DNA of 64,000 nucleotides from Gammaproteobacteria bacterium (GTDB lineage Bacteria > Pseudomonadota > Gammaproteobacteria > Pseudomonadales > Azotimanducaceae), in the NCBI GenBank assembly GCA_030425195.1, contig JAUIAV010000024.1, positions 1 through 64,000 on the forward strand, given 5' to 3'. Within the stretch, counting starts at the first letter, position 1, and each line of letters starts with the position of its first letter. Positions 24,235 to 33,078 of this stretch are shown here, piece after piece. The notes under the pieces are model-generated. The model ran no database searches. It was not told where the DNA came from and saw only the letters and a list, made by a program, of their open reading frames with translations. A program made the translations under genes and the position numbers.

Positions 24235-25416
24235 ATGCTGCTCAACGGAATACGGATCATCGATCTGACCCGCGTCGTCGCCGGACCCTGCTGCACGAGA
24301 ACGCTCGCGGATCTGGGCGCCGAGGTGATCAAGATCGAGCCGCCTGACGGTGATCTGCTCCGACGGGGGGTTCCGAAGGTTGGCGGCGTGGCCGTGGGTT
24401 ACGCGCAGCAGAACGCCGGCAAGCAGCACCTGTCCATCGATCTCACCCGGGAAGAGGGCCAGGCGCTGGTTCTCGAGCTGGCAGCCGGGGCAGACGTTCT
24501 CGTGGAGAACTATCGGCCCGGCGTTGCCGCGCGTCTGGGGCTCGGCTACGAAGCGGTCCGGGCATGCAGGCCGGACATCGTCTACTGCTCCATCTCCGGC
24601 TACGGGCAGACCGGGCCGGCCGCAGGGCGGCGGGCCTATGCGCCGGTCATTCATGCAGAGCTCGGTCTGATCGATCTGAATGCCCGGGAACGGGGCACCG
24701 ATCCGCTGCCCGAAGCCGTCTCCCACGCGGATTTCGCGGTCGGCGCTCAGGCGGCAACCGGCATCCTGGCCGCCCTCGTTCACCGGCTGCGCACCGGCGA
24801 GGGTCAGCACCTGGACGTTTCCATGGCGGAAACCATGCTGGCAGTGAACGAATGGACCGCCGTCGAAGCCAACGGCGGTTTCGGTGATGAGATCAGTCCC
24901 TTCCGTCCGGGCAAGGCGGCCCTGCTCAGATTCCCGGACGGCGCCTGGATTCAGGTTCCCGGTAATCCCACCACCTGGATATTCGGTGTCGCCCGAGCAC
25001 TCGGCAGAGAGGACGAACTCGAGGCCAGGGGCTGGACGGAACCGCGCCTCACTCAGGGGAAGGACGAGGAGATCAAAGCCCTGATGCAGGCCTGGGCGGC
25101 CGAATTCCCTACCCGGGAAGCCTTCGAAGCCGCGCTCGCGAGCGCCCGTATCCCGCTGGGAGAGGTGAAGCCGCTGGCAGGCATCGCCGACGAGGATTGG
25201 GCGGTGGCCCGTGGGGCATTCACGGACATCCCCGTCGGCACGGAACGGATACGGATACCGCGTTCCCCGTTCAGGATCGCTGGCGCAGAGATCGGTCCAC
25301 GCAGCGGTGCAACCACGCGGGGTTGCGACAACCGCCGGACGCTGAAGACCCTGCTCGGCAGAACGGATGCGGACATCGATACGCTGGAAGCTTCCGGTGT
25401 GTTGAGCTCAGAGTGA
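24235..25416 (+). CDS. Class III CoA-transferase (CaiB/BaiF family)
   Basis: 393 residues. Motifs: RVVAGPCCTRTLADLGAEVIKIE, ENYRPGVAARLGLGYE, SISGYGQTGP and the catalytic Asp in VSHADFAVGAQ. It begins one base after the MlrC stop, so the MscS, MlrC and CoA-transferase genes form one run. Likely activates a carboxylic acid by CoA transfer; donor and acceptor are unknown. Confidence 0.9.
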   Translation: MLLNGIRIIDLTRVVAGPCCTRTLADLGAEVIKIEPPDGDLLRRGVPKVGGVAVGYAQQNAGKQHLSIDLTREEGQALVLELAAGADVLVENYRPGVAARLGLGYEAVRACRPDIVYCSISGYGQTGPAAGRRAYAPVIHAELGLIDLNARERGTDPLPEAVSHADFAVGAQAATGILAALVHRLRTGEGQHLDVSMAETMLAVNEWTAVEANGGFGDEISPFRPGKAALLRFPDGAWIQVPGNPTTWIFGVARALGREDELEARGWTEPRLTQGKDEEIKALMQAWAAEFPTREAFEAALASARIPLGEVKPLAGIADEDWAVARGAFTDIPVGTERIRIPRSPFRIAGAEIGPRSGATTRGCDNRRTLKTLLGRTDADIDTLEASGVLSSE

Positions 25417-25466
25417 GCCCGCTTGTCAAGTTGTCACCCGTTGACTGAGGCGACATCATCACCGCG

Positions 25467-27254
25467 ATGAGCACCCAGGCAGAGAAGCTGCCCCTCAGAA
25501 TCAAGCTGGCTTATGGCGCACCGAGCTTTGCCGGAGCCGGCATGGCGATCCCCATCGCCATACACCTGACGATCTTCTATTCGGACACCATCCTTGTACC
25601 CCTCGGGCTGATCGCGCTCGTCAAAGCCCTGGCACGTGCCCTGGATGCGCTCACGGATCCGTTCATGGGCTGGCTGACCGACAGCACCCGCAGCCGCTGG
25701 GGGCGCCGCCGTCCCTGGATTCTGTTCGGGGCCCCGGCGGCAGCACTGTCCTTCTATCTCATGTTCTCTCCTCCGGACGGCCTGGCGGGCGCCAACGCCG
25801 CTGCCTGGTTTGCCGCCACCTACATCGGTTATTACGTGTTCCACACGGTTTACATCATCCCGCACAACGGCCTCGGCCCCGAGCTCACGCTGGATTACAA
25901 CGAGCGCAGCACGCTGTTCGGAATCCGTGAGGCCTTCGTCGTTCTGGGAACCCTGGTTGCCGCGGTCGCGCCGCCCATCTTCATTCAGACTCTCGGCGGC
26001 GCCCGGGAAGGCTATTCCGGATTTGCCGCGCTTCTCGGCGTGCTGCTCGTGGGTCTTTATCTGAATCTGGTGATGCAGATCCGGGAGCGCCCGGACTTCA
26101 CCAGCCGGGCGCCCAACCCCCTGGTGCCCGGGCTGCGGCGCGTATTCCGCAACCGGGCGTTCCGCATCCTCCTGGCGGTCTATCTGACCAGCGCGACCAC
26201 CGGCGCCATCCCCGGACTGATGATGCCGTACTTCACCAAATACGTGCTGCAGCCCGAGAATCCGGACACCTGGCTCGCCGCTTTTCTGGCCGTCTACTTC
26301 GGAGCCGGCTTTCTCTTCCTGCCGGTCTGGATCTGGCTGGCCCGGCGCTTCGAAAAGAAACCGGTCTGGCTGGCCAGCTTCATCCCCAGTATCACAGGCT
26401 CAGGAGCGCTGTTCTTCATGGGCCCCGGAGACATCTGGCCCACTTTCTTCATCCTCATCTGGGCGGGAGCTGCCTTCGGAGCCGGCCTCTTTCTCGGCCC
26501 GGCCATGCAGGCGGATGTGATCGACTACGACGAGCTCTACACCGGAAAACGCCGCGAAGCGCAGTACGGCGCGCTCTGGTCGATCATGCAGAAATTCGTG
26601 ATCATTCCCAGCATGTCCATTCCCCTGGCCATTCTCGCCACCGCCGGCTATCTGCCCAATGTGCCCCAGACCGAGGAAGTGCAGTTCGCCATACGCGCCA
26701 TCTTCGGTCTCGGCCCGGCGGCCACCGCATCGGCCGCCCTCCTGATCGGCCTTCTGTATCCGATCAGCAGAAAGGTCCACCAGGAAATCTGGGACGGTAT
26801 CGATCGGCTGAAACAGGGACAGAGTGCCATCGATCCGATCAATGGCCATCGCATCCCGCCATACAGCGAGCGTCACGAGGACGAAGATCTGGGCTGGTAC
26901 CTGGATCACTACACCAGCGGCGAGCTGCAGATGGTGATGGCCCGCGGCACACGGGCGCTGAAAGGCAGGATCGCATGGCTGCTGGCCGGATCGCTCGCGG
27001 TGCTGGCTCTGTCCGTGTTCGCCGTCACTGCCGAAGTGCAGCTGGATGCGAAGCCCGGCATCATGGCCGTGCTCTACGTCGTCACCGGCGGTCTGGCGCT
27101 GGCCGCTCTGCTCTTTCACTTCATCCGCTGGCGGGCAATGGACCGACTCGAGCAGGTCGACCACCGGGTGATCACGGGGCACATCGAGCTGAATCAGCTG
27201 CTGAAGGGTCATGAGGTGGATCTGACCCCGGAACCCGGTGCTGCGGGTCGCTAG
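25467..27254 (+). CDS. MFS transporter of the GPH (glycoside-pentoside-hexuronide:cation symporter) type
   Basis: 595 residues with twelve predicted membrane segments in the GPH pattern: KLAYGAPSFAGAG at the start, DALTDPFMGWLTDSTRSRWGRRRP, and QADVIDYDELYTGKRREAQY in the second half. Longer than usual: after a loop at about residues 440-500 there are two more hydrophobic segments (IAWLLAGSLAVLALSVFAVT; MAVLYVVTGGLALAALLFHF) and a charged tail. Solute unknown. It follows the MlrC/CoA-transferase run and overlaps the convergent nuclease-fold gene by four bases. Confidence 0.9.
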   Translation: MSTQAEKLPLRIKLAYGAPSFAGAGMAIPIAIHLTIFYSDTILVPLGLIALVKALARALDALTDPFMGWLTDSTRSRWGRRRPWILFGAPAAALSFYLMFSPPDGLAGANAAAWFAATYIGYYVFHTVYIIPHNGLGPELTLDYNERSTLFGIREAFVVLGTLVAAVAPPIFIQTLGGAREGYSGFAALLGVLLVGLYLNLVMQIRERPDFTSRAPNPLVPGLRRVFRNRAFRILLAVYLTSATTGAIPGLMMPYFTKYVLQPENPDTWLAAFLAVYFGAGFLFLPVWIWLARRFEKKPVWLASFIPSITGSGALFFMGPGDIWPTFFILIWAGAAFGAGLFLGPAMQADVIDYDELYTGKRREAQYGALWSIMQKFVIIPSMSIPLAILATAGYLPNVPQTEEVQFAIRAIFGLGPAATASAALLIGLLYPISRKVHQEIWDGIDRLKQGQSAIDPINGHRIPPYSERHEDEDLGWYLDHYTSGELQMVMARGTRALKGRIAWLLAGSLAVLALSVFAVTAEVQLDAKPGIMAVLYVVTGGLALAALLFHFIRWRAMDRLEQVDHRVITGHIELNQLLKGHEVDLTPEPGAAGR

Positions 27255-28102
27255 CCGAAATCGAGATCGATGCTGATCGGATAGTGATCCGAACCCCGCC
27301 GTGCCCTCTGGCTGGCATGAATGGTCGCGCTGTCGCCCACCATCCTGTCTCGCGCCGTTTCTCCGAGCAGCAGAAAGTCCAGGCGCATCCGCCGCTTTGG
27401 CCAGTAGGTGGACGGGTTGGAACCGCTGGCGGCCAGACTCTCGCCCAGCGGGTCGCTGAGAGGCAGATCGAAGATGGGACGCAGAATCGCGCTGGAACGG
27501 AGGTCGTTGAAATCGCCGCCGAGGATCACCAGCCGGTCTGCGTGCTCGAGCAGGTATTCTCCGATTCTCGCTGCCACCTCGCGGACCTCAGCTGCGCGGA
27601 TGTCGTCCGCCGCAAGCCGCCGCCAGGGTCGGTTGGTTTTCGATTTCAGGTGCACGTTGAACAGCGCCAGCACTCCCTGATCCGCGAGATCGACTTCCGC
27701 CAGCATCAGATCGCGCTGGATGCGCACGGGCGTCGCCCGTTCGGCCGCAGCATCTGCCTCGCTCGCGTACTCGAGGAGCGCCATGCCGGATTCGTCCCAG
27801 AGGGTCAGCGTGCGATGGGATGTGAGCTCGAAGGGTTCCCGGCTGAGAATACCGAGGTGGATGCCCCGATCGCTGTTTCCGGGCAGGACCGACGTGAAAG
27901 GAAAAGGTCGTTTCAGTGCGTCGTTCACCCTATTCAGCACACGATGGGAGCCCACCTCCTGCAGCAGGATGACGTCCGCCCGGAGCGCTTCGATGGTGCC
28001 GGACAGCGCTTTCAACGCAGCGGGTGTCTTCACAGCGCCCCCGTTGGCACCGGCATCGGTTTCATCGAACAGGTTCTGAACGTTGTAGCTGGCGATTCGC
28101 AA
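27251..28102 (-). CDS. Endonuclease/exonuclease/phosphatase family protein
   Basis: 283 residues from a TTG start; the homologous N terminus (RIASYNVQNLFDET) begins there and no nearer ATG exists. EEP-fold residues are visible: N in YNVQNL, E in ILLQEVGSH, NVHLKS, GDFNDLRSS and the final SDHYPI with Asp-His. Metal-dependent phosphodiesterase activity is expected on DNA, RNA or phospholipid headgroups. It starts three bases after the M28 peptidase stop, so both share a transcript. Confidence 0.88.
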   Translation of the reverse strand: MRIASYNVQNLFDETDAGANGGAVKTPAALKALSGTIEALRADVILLQEVGSHRVLNRVNDALKRPFPFTSVLPGNSDRGIHLGILSREPFELTSHRTLTLWDESGMALLEYASEADAAAERATPVRIQRDLMLAEVDLADQGVLALFNVHLKSKTNRPWRRLAADDIRAAEVREVAARIGEYLLEHADRLVILGGDFNDLRSSAILRPIFDLPLSDPLGESLAASGSNPSTYWPKRRMRLDFLLLGETARDRMVGDSATIHASQRARRGSDHYPISIDLDFG

Positions 28103-28105
28103 GGC

Positions 28106-29494
28106 TCAGCGCACCGGATCCGCCGGGGTCATGGCGCCTGCCGGGCCGGGAAACACCACAGGGGATTCGAAGCCCGCGGCAGAGACGGCCGACACGCCAA
28201 ACAGGTAGTTGTCGATCACCAGGTTCTCGAGGGTCGCTTCGCCGACGTCGCCGACGAACCGGCTGCGTGTCCAGACCGGCGCAGTGGTCAGCCGCCAGTG
28301 CACGCGGTATCCGGCGGCACCTGCGGAACGCTGCCAGCGCAGCGTGGTGCTCGGCTGCACGGCGCCTTCGATTTCCACAGCCGCCGGCGGTGCGGGGGCA
28401 GAAGCCATGGCGGCGAGCGAGACCACGTTCAGCGCCGTCAGCCGGGCGGCATAGTCGAAGCTCACGCCTTCGATCACATCGCCATAGGCAATGCCGTCCT
28501 CAATGCGGAGATCCTGATGCTGCCGGGTGTAATTCTCGTTCGTCTCCATGATCCGCACTGCGGGATAACCGGCATCGTTGAACGGCCGGTGATGACCGCC
28601 TCTGCCGAAGCGATCCAGGCGGTAGATCATCATCACATCCAGATTCGCCAGATAGCGGTCGGCCATGACGTCGATGTAGCGAGCCAGGTTCCGCGACGCG
28701 GAATCCACCTCGCCCCCGGTGAAACGGCGCAGTCTGGCTTCTTCCGCCGTCTCCACCGCCCGGGTCCCTTCGGAAAATACCCGCGCGCTGCTGTTGTCGA
28801 CGACGCCGTTCACGCCTTCGATGTTGCCGATCATGTCGTTGTTGAGCACCGCCTGAACGCGCCAGCCTGCCGCCCTCGCCGCTTCCGCCATGATCCGGCC
28901 GCCGTACAGGCCCTGTTCTTCTCCCGAGAGTCCCGCATAGACGATCGAGCCGCGGAAACGATGGCCACAGAGCACCCTCGCCGCCTCCATCACGCCCGCC
29001 ATGCCACTGGCATTGTCGTTGGCGCCGGGTGAGTCCGACGTGTAGTCGAGCGGGTCGCTGACCCGGGAATCGATGTCGCCGCTCATGATCACGTAGCGGT
29101 CGGGATCGTCGGTACCGCGCTGGACGGCGACGACGTTGACCACCTCCGTGGGTTCGGGAATCCGGGGGCCCTGAACCACGTCGCTCTGCGTGAAGACTTC
29201 CAGGGTGTCGCCGCAGTCCGCGGAGATCTTCCGGAACTCCGTTTCGATCCATCGCCGTGCCGCGCCGATACCGCGCACTTCGGATGCCGTTTCGCTCAGC
29301 GTGTGCCGGGTGCCGAATCCGACCAGCGCTTTCACGTCCTGCTCGAGCCGGTCGGCGTTCACCGAGCCCACCAGATCGTACAGTTGCTCAGGTGACGCCA
29401 GCAGACCACCCGCACCTGCCGCCGGTGGGGCGAGGAAAACCTCGCAAAGCACTGCGATCAGACAGCTTTGAGTTATTTTATTGATATTTTTCAT
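28106..29494 (-). CDS. Secreted M28 family metallopeptidase with C-terminal FnIII-like domain
   Basis: 462 residues with a signal peptide (SCLIAVLCEVFLAPPAAGA). M28 features: GANDNASG with Asp160, GEEQGLYGG with Glu192/193, LNNDMIGN and a late His (TRQHQDL). The first zinc ligand, normally His in a HxD motif, reads GDIDSR, with Asp140 at the His position. The last ~100 residues resemble a fibronectin III or similar beta domain (TLRWQRSAGAAGYRVHWR). The N-terminal codons are AT-rich compared with the rest. An amino- or carboxypeptidase role is likely if the changed site still binds two zincs. Confidence 0.85.
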   Translation of the reverse strand: MKNINKITQSCLIAVLCEVFLAPPAAGAGGLLASPEQLYDLVGSVNADRLEQDVKALVGFGTRHTLSETASEVRGIGAARRWIETEFRKISADCGDTLEVFTQSDVVQGPRIPEPTEVVNVVAVQRGTDDPDRYVIMSGDIDSRVSDPLDYTSDSPGANDNASGMAGVMEAARVLCGHRFRGSIVYAGLSGEEQGLYGGRIMAEAARAAGWRVQAVLNNDMIGNIEGVNGVVDNSSARVFSEGTRAVETAEEARLRRFTGGEVDSASRNLARYIDVMADRYLANLDVMMIYRLDRFGRGGHHRPFNDAGYPAVRIMETNENYTRQHQDLRIEDGIAYGDVIEGVSFDYAARLTALNVVSLAAMASAPAPPAAVEIEGAVQPSTTLRWQRSAGAAGYRVHWRLTTAPVWTRSRFVGDVGEATLENLVIDNYLFGVSAVSAAGFESPVVFPGPAGAMTPADPVR

Positions 29495-29497
29495 AGA

Positions 29498-29526
29498 GTT
29501 ATATGATGTTTCTAACCTGATTCCAA
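29498..29526 (-). promoter_or_regulatory. Sigma70-like promoter close to the M28 start codon
   Basis: On the minus strand TTGGAA (29526-29521), a 17-base spacer and TATAAC (29503-29498) resemble -35 and -10 boxes. Only three bases separate the -10 from the ATG at 29494, so a transcript would start at or within the start codon (leaderless). The alternative is a promoter further upstream. Confidence 0.4.
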
Positions 29527-29624
29527 AAATTTTGCAGGGCTCGCGTCCAGCGCCGACTCATGGATAATGCACAGGGAGAACGCCACGAGGCAAAGGGCCT
29601 GGCGCGAATGTCTCAGGGGAGCAG

Positions 29625-30026
29625 ATGACCACAGAAGAACAGACGGCCGAGATCCTGTCGGCCATGGAGATTCTGGCCGAGAAGGCCGGCGATGTCGCAC
29701 CTGCCGTGTTCGAGCGGTACTTCGAACGGTGTCAGGAGTCCAAGGCTCTGATGGATCACATGGACGAGCACATGCTCGGTCGCATGATGGACCAGGTGCT
29801 CCTGCTGATCATGGAATCAGGGGAAGAGGAGCTCGCCAGCTATCTCACCTTCGAGACCGCCAATCACCGCTCATACGGTGTCGAGGCCCATATGTACGGA
29901 TCGCTGCTGAACAGTGTTCAGGACGTGATCGCCGAAACCCTGGGTGAGGACCTTACGCCGCGCATGGGGCAGGCGATCAGAGCCCGCATCGACTACCTGC
30001 TCGGGGCTCTGACCGCGGCGGCCTGA
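29625..30026 (+). CDS. Globin-family protein
   Basis: 133 residues, all helical. The pattern FERYFERC near residue 29, then FETANHRSYGVEAHMYGSLL with His81, fits a single-domain globin; His81 is the likely proximal heme ligand. Such bacterial globins bind oxygen or nitric oxide. SD AGGGGAG lies just before the ATG. The CoA-transferase gene follows after 33 bp on the same strand. Confidence 0.75.
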   Translation: MTTEEQTAEILSAMEILAEKAGDVAPAVFERYFERCQESKALMDHMDEHMLGRMMDQVLLLIMESGEEELASYLTFETANHRSYGVEAHMYGSLLNSVQDVIAETLGEDLTPRMGQAIRARIDYLLGALTAAA

Positions 30027-30059
30027 GACGTTCAGACGGAATTCTGCGGGGAGGGGACC

Positions 30060-31277
30060 ATGCCGGATTCGATTTCAACACCCACGCTCACGGGGCCGCT
30101 GGCCGGTGTGCGCATCATTGATTTCACCTCCATCTACTCGGGGCCCATCGGCACCGCGATTCTCGGGGATCAAGGCGCGGACGTCATCAAAATCGAACCG
30201 GCCGAAGGCGATGTGATGCGGCGCGGCGTACCAGCCCGCAACGGTGTGGGCGCAGCTTTCGCCATGATGAACCGCAACAAACGTTCGCTGGTGATTGATG
30301 CTCGAAGCGACCGGGGACGCGAAACCCTGCGGCGTCTGATTCTCGGCGCCGACGTGGTGATCGAAAACTTCCGGCCGGGCGTGATGGACCGTCTCGGTCT
30401 CGGCTACGAAAGTTTCCGGGAAGCCCATCCGAAGCTGATCTACGTATCGATCAACGGCGTCGGCAGTGAAGGTCCTTATGCACGGCGACGCGTCTACGAT
30501 GCGGTTGTCCAGGCAGTCTCGGGCATCGCTGCCCTGCAGGCGGACGCGGACAACGGCCGGCCGCAGCTGGTCAATACGCTGATCTGCGACAAGGTCACCT
30601 CGGTGAATGCCGCTCAGGTGGTGACGGCGGCACTGTTCTCCCGGGAGCGCACCGGCCAGGGTCAGCAGGTGGAGCTCACCATGCTGGACGCGGCCCTGAA
30701 TTTCATCTGGCCGGACGGGATGTACAACTACAGCCTGATCGATGACGACAGCGAGCCCGTGCCGACCCTGGACTATTCCTCGTTCGTCCGCCAGACGGCG
30801 GATGGCTTTGTGGCCGTGATGCCCGTGAAGGCAGCGGAATGGCAGGGTGTCTTCAGGTCTCTGGATCTGGATGAACTCTGGGGGGATCCGAGGTTCGACA
30901 GTGCCGTATCCCGCCGGAAGAACTCGGAGGCACTTCAGGCGTTGCTGAATGCCGCGTACATCCGGTTCACCACTGCCGAGCTCTGCCAGCGCCTGGAAGC
31001 CAACGACGTGCCTTATGCGGAGATCAACAGCCGGGAGGACGTGATCAACGACCCGCAGATAGTCGCCATGGGCGCCCTGCGCACGTTCGAGCACCATCTG
31101 GCCGGCCCCATGCGGCAGCCGAGACCTCAGGGACAGTTCAGAGGGACACCGGCCGGGCTGTTCAGAAGCTCACCGGGCCTCGGTGAGCACACGGATGAGG
31201 TGCTGCTGGAAGCCGGGTTCGACGCTGGAGAAATTCAGGCGCTGCGGAAAGAAGGGGTCATTCCCGACACCGACTGA
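30060..31277 (+). CDS. Class III CoA-transferase (CaiB/BaiF family)
   Basis: 405 residues. Motifs: SIYSGPIGTAILGDQGADVIKIE, ENFRPGVMDRLGLGYE, SINGVGSEGPYARRRVYD and the catalytic Asp in LICDKVTSVNAAQ, the variant seen in many uncharacterised formyl-CoA-transferase-like proteins. A very strong ribosome site GGGGAGGGG precedes ATG. It stops two bases before the convergent GST gene stop. Confidence 0.9.
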   Translation: MPDSISTPTLTGPLAGVRIIDFTSIYSGPIGTAILGDQGADVIKIEPAEGDVMRRGVPARNGVGAAFAMMNRNKRSLVIDARSDRGRETLRRLILGADVVIENFRPGVMDRLGLGYESFREAHPKLIYVSINGVGSEGPYARRRVYDAVVQAVSGIAALQADADNGRPQLVNTLICDKVTSVNAAQVVTAALFSRERTGQGQQVELTMLDAALNFIWPDGMYNYSLIDDDSEPVPTLDYSSFVRQTADGFVAVMPVKAAEWQGVFRSLDLDELWGDPRFDSAVSRRKNSEALQALLNAAYIRFTTAELCQRLEANDVPYAEINSREDVINDPQIVAMGALRTFEHHLAGPMRQPRPQGQFRGTPAGLFRSSPGLGEHTDEVLLEAGFDAGEIQALRKEGVIPDTD

Positions 31278-31279
31278 CC

Positions 31280-31897
31280 TCAGGCAGCTGCTGCTGCCAG
31301 ATACGCTGGGCGGGCACTGAGTGCTTTCCAGTAACGGGCCACCGCGTCCGGCAGATCGCCGGGGGCCAACGCCGTGTGCAGCATGAGGGAGTAGCCGAGC
31401 ATCACATCGGCCGCGCTGAATTCCTCACCCAGAATCCAGGGTCCCGCCGTAACCGCCGCGTCGATGGCGGATACGCACAACCAGGAACGCTCCTGCATCT
31501 CCTCAATGGCGCGATCGCTTCTCTCCCCTTCCGCGAACACCCGGCGATGATTGACGATCTCTCCGAGCGGACGGGCAAAGGTGGCTTCCGCAAACCAGCT
31601 CCATTGCAGATATCGGGCGTGTGTCTCCGTACCGGGTGCCGGCTGGAGCGCGGGTCGACCCTGCCCGCCGTAGCGGTCCACCAGGTACTGCACCATGGCC
31701 CCCGACTCGAACAGGGTCAGGTCACCGTCTACGAGCACGGGCACCTTGCCGACCGGATTCATCCGCCGCCAGGCCGGGCTCGCACGATACTCACTGGAGA
31801 AATCCACGGGTACCACCGAATAGGGCAGGCCCAGTTCCTCGCAGACCCAGATCGGTCGGATGCCCCGTGTCATGGGCGCGTGATAGATCTCAATCAT
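31280..31897 (-). CDS. Glutathione S-transferase family protein
   Basis: 205 residues. N-terminal thioredoxin fold (IEIYHAPMTRGIRPIWVCEELG, then NPVGKVPVLVDGDLTLFESGAM with the cis-Pro and the Glu-Ser glutathione site) and an all-helical C-terminal domain (FSAADVMLGYSLML). Conjugation or isomerisation of an electrophile is expected. It is divergent from the acyl-CoA dehydrogenase pair with 60 bp between starts, so they may share a control region. GGAGG is nine bases before the ATG. Confidence 0.9.
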   Translation of the reverse strand: MIEIYHAPMTRGIRPIWVCEELGLPYSVVPVDFSSEYRASPAWRRMNPVGKVPVLVDGDLTLFESGAMVQYLVDRYGGQGRPALQPAPGTETHARYLQWSWFAEATFARPLGEIVNHRRVFAEGERSDRAIEEMQERSWLCVSAIDAAVTAGPWILGEEFSAADVMLGYSLMLHTALAPGDLPDAVARYWKALSARPAYLAAAAA

Positions 31898-31957
31898 GGC
31901 CCAAGACCTCCTCTACCGTGGTACATTCATCCGCTTTCCGATCTGGAGCGGCAACGC

Positions 31958-33076
31958 GTGCAGTTTACCTTCACGGAAGAACAGGAGCAGTTCCGGGACA
32001 TGGTACGCCGGTTCGCGCTCGAACAGTCTCCCGCCAGCACCGTCCGCCGGCTCATGGCAACCGATGAAGGATTCGAACCGGCTCTCTGGGAGCAGCTGAG
32101 CCGCCAGCTCGGCCTCACCGCGCTGCGAATTCCGGAGCCGTATGGCGGCAGCGGCTTTAGCGCCGTGGAGTTGGGCATCGTCATGGAAGAGTTCGGCCGC
32201 ACCCTCCTGTGTGCGCCCTATTTCTCGTCCGCCGTTCTGTCGACGGAAGTGATTCTGGCGGCCGGTACCGAAACTGACCGGTCTGCCCTGCTCCCCGGTC
32301 TGGCCGATGGGTCACGACGGGCAGCATTCGCTTTCACGGAAGTTTCCGGATCCCGGGCAGTGGATGAGATCGACACCCGGGCGACCACCGACGGAAACGG
32401 CCGCTGGCAGGTGAGCGGCAGCAAGCGCTTTGTGATCGACGGCCACACCGCCGATTGTCTCATCGTCACCGCACGCGCAGACGACGATGTCGGGCTCTTT
32501 CTCGTGGAAGACGACGCCGGCGGCCTGCTTCGACGGCCGCTCGTCACCATGGACGCCACCAGAAAGCTGGCCGATGTGGACTTCGACGGAACGCCGGCAA
32601 TCCGCATCGGCGGCCCGGGTGATTGCCGGGAACAGATCGAGGCAGCCCTGGATGCGGCTTCGGTAGCGCTGGCCGGTGAAATGATCGGCGGCGCTCAGAC
32701 CCTGCTCGATTCCGCCGTCGCCTATGCAAAGATGCGGGTGCAGTTCGGGCGCACGATCGGATCCTTCCAGGCCATCAAGCACAAGTGCGCCGACATGCTG
32801 CTGGATGTGGAGTCTGCCCGATCCGCCGTTTACGCGGCGGCGGGGGCTGCCGCCGGGAACCACCCGGAAGCACCTGCGCTGGCCTGCCTGGCAAAAGCCG
32901 CCGCCTCCGAAGCCTACGTGCGCACGGCCGCGGAAACCATTCAGATCCATGGCGGCATCGGTTTCACCTGGGAAAACGACACGCATCTGTGGTTCAAACG
33001 GGCGAAGAGCAGCGAGGTGCTGCTCGGGGATCCCACCTGGCACCGGGAAAAGCTCATGCAGCGCTGGGGATACTGA
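31958..33076 (+). CDS. Acyl-CoA dehydrogenase subunit, probably non-catalytic partner
   Basis: 372 residues from a GTG start with GGAG about ten bases upstream. Acyl-CoA dehydrogenase pattern: FTEEQEQFRDMVRRFA, GLTALRIPEPYGGSG, QFGRTIGSFQAIKHKCADML, and the C-terminal IHGGIGFTWENDTHLW. The catalytic Glu position of the YEGT type reads LLGD here, and the alternative site (ER in the long-chain type) is also not Glu. Together with the neighbour two bases downstream this suggests a heteromeric (alpha2beta2) enzyme as known for steroid side-chain dehydrogenases. Confidence 0.88.
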   Translation: MQFTFTEEQEQFRDMVRRFALEQSPASTVRRLMATDEGFEPALWEQLSRQLGLTALRIPEPYGGSGFSAVELGIVMEEFGRTLLCAPYFSSAVLSTEVILAAGTETDRSALLPGLADGSRRAAFAFTEVSGSRAVDEIDTRATTDGNGRWQVSGSKRFVIDGHTADCLIVTARADDDVGLFLVEDDAGGLLRRPLVTMDATRKLADVDFDGTPAIRIGGPGDCREQIEAALDAASVALAGEMIGGAQTLLDSAVAYAKMRVQFGRTIGSFQAIKHKCADMLLDVESARSAVYAAAGAAAGNHPEAPALACLAKAAASEAYVRTAAETIQIHGGIGFTWENDTHLWFKRAKSSEVLLGDPTWHREKLMQRWGY

Positions 33077-33078
33077 CA

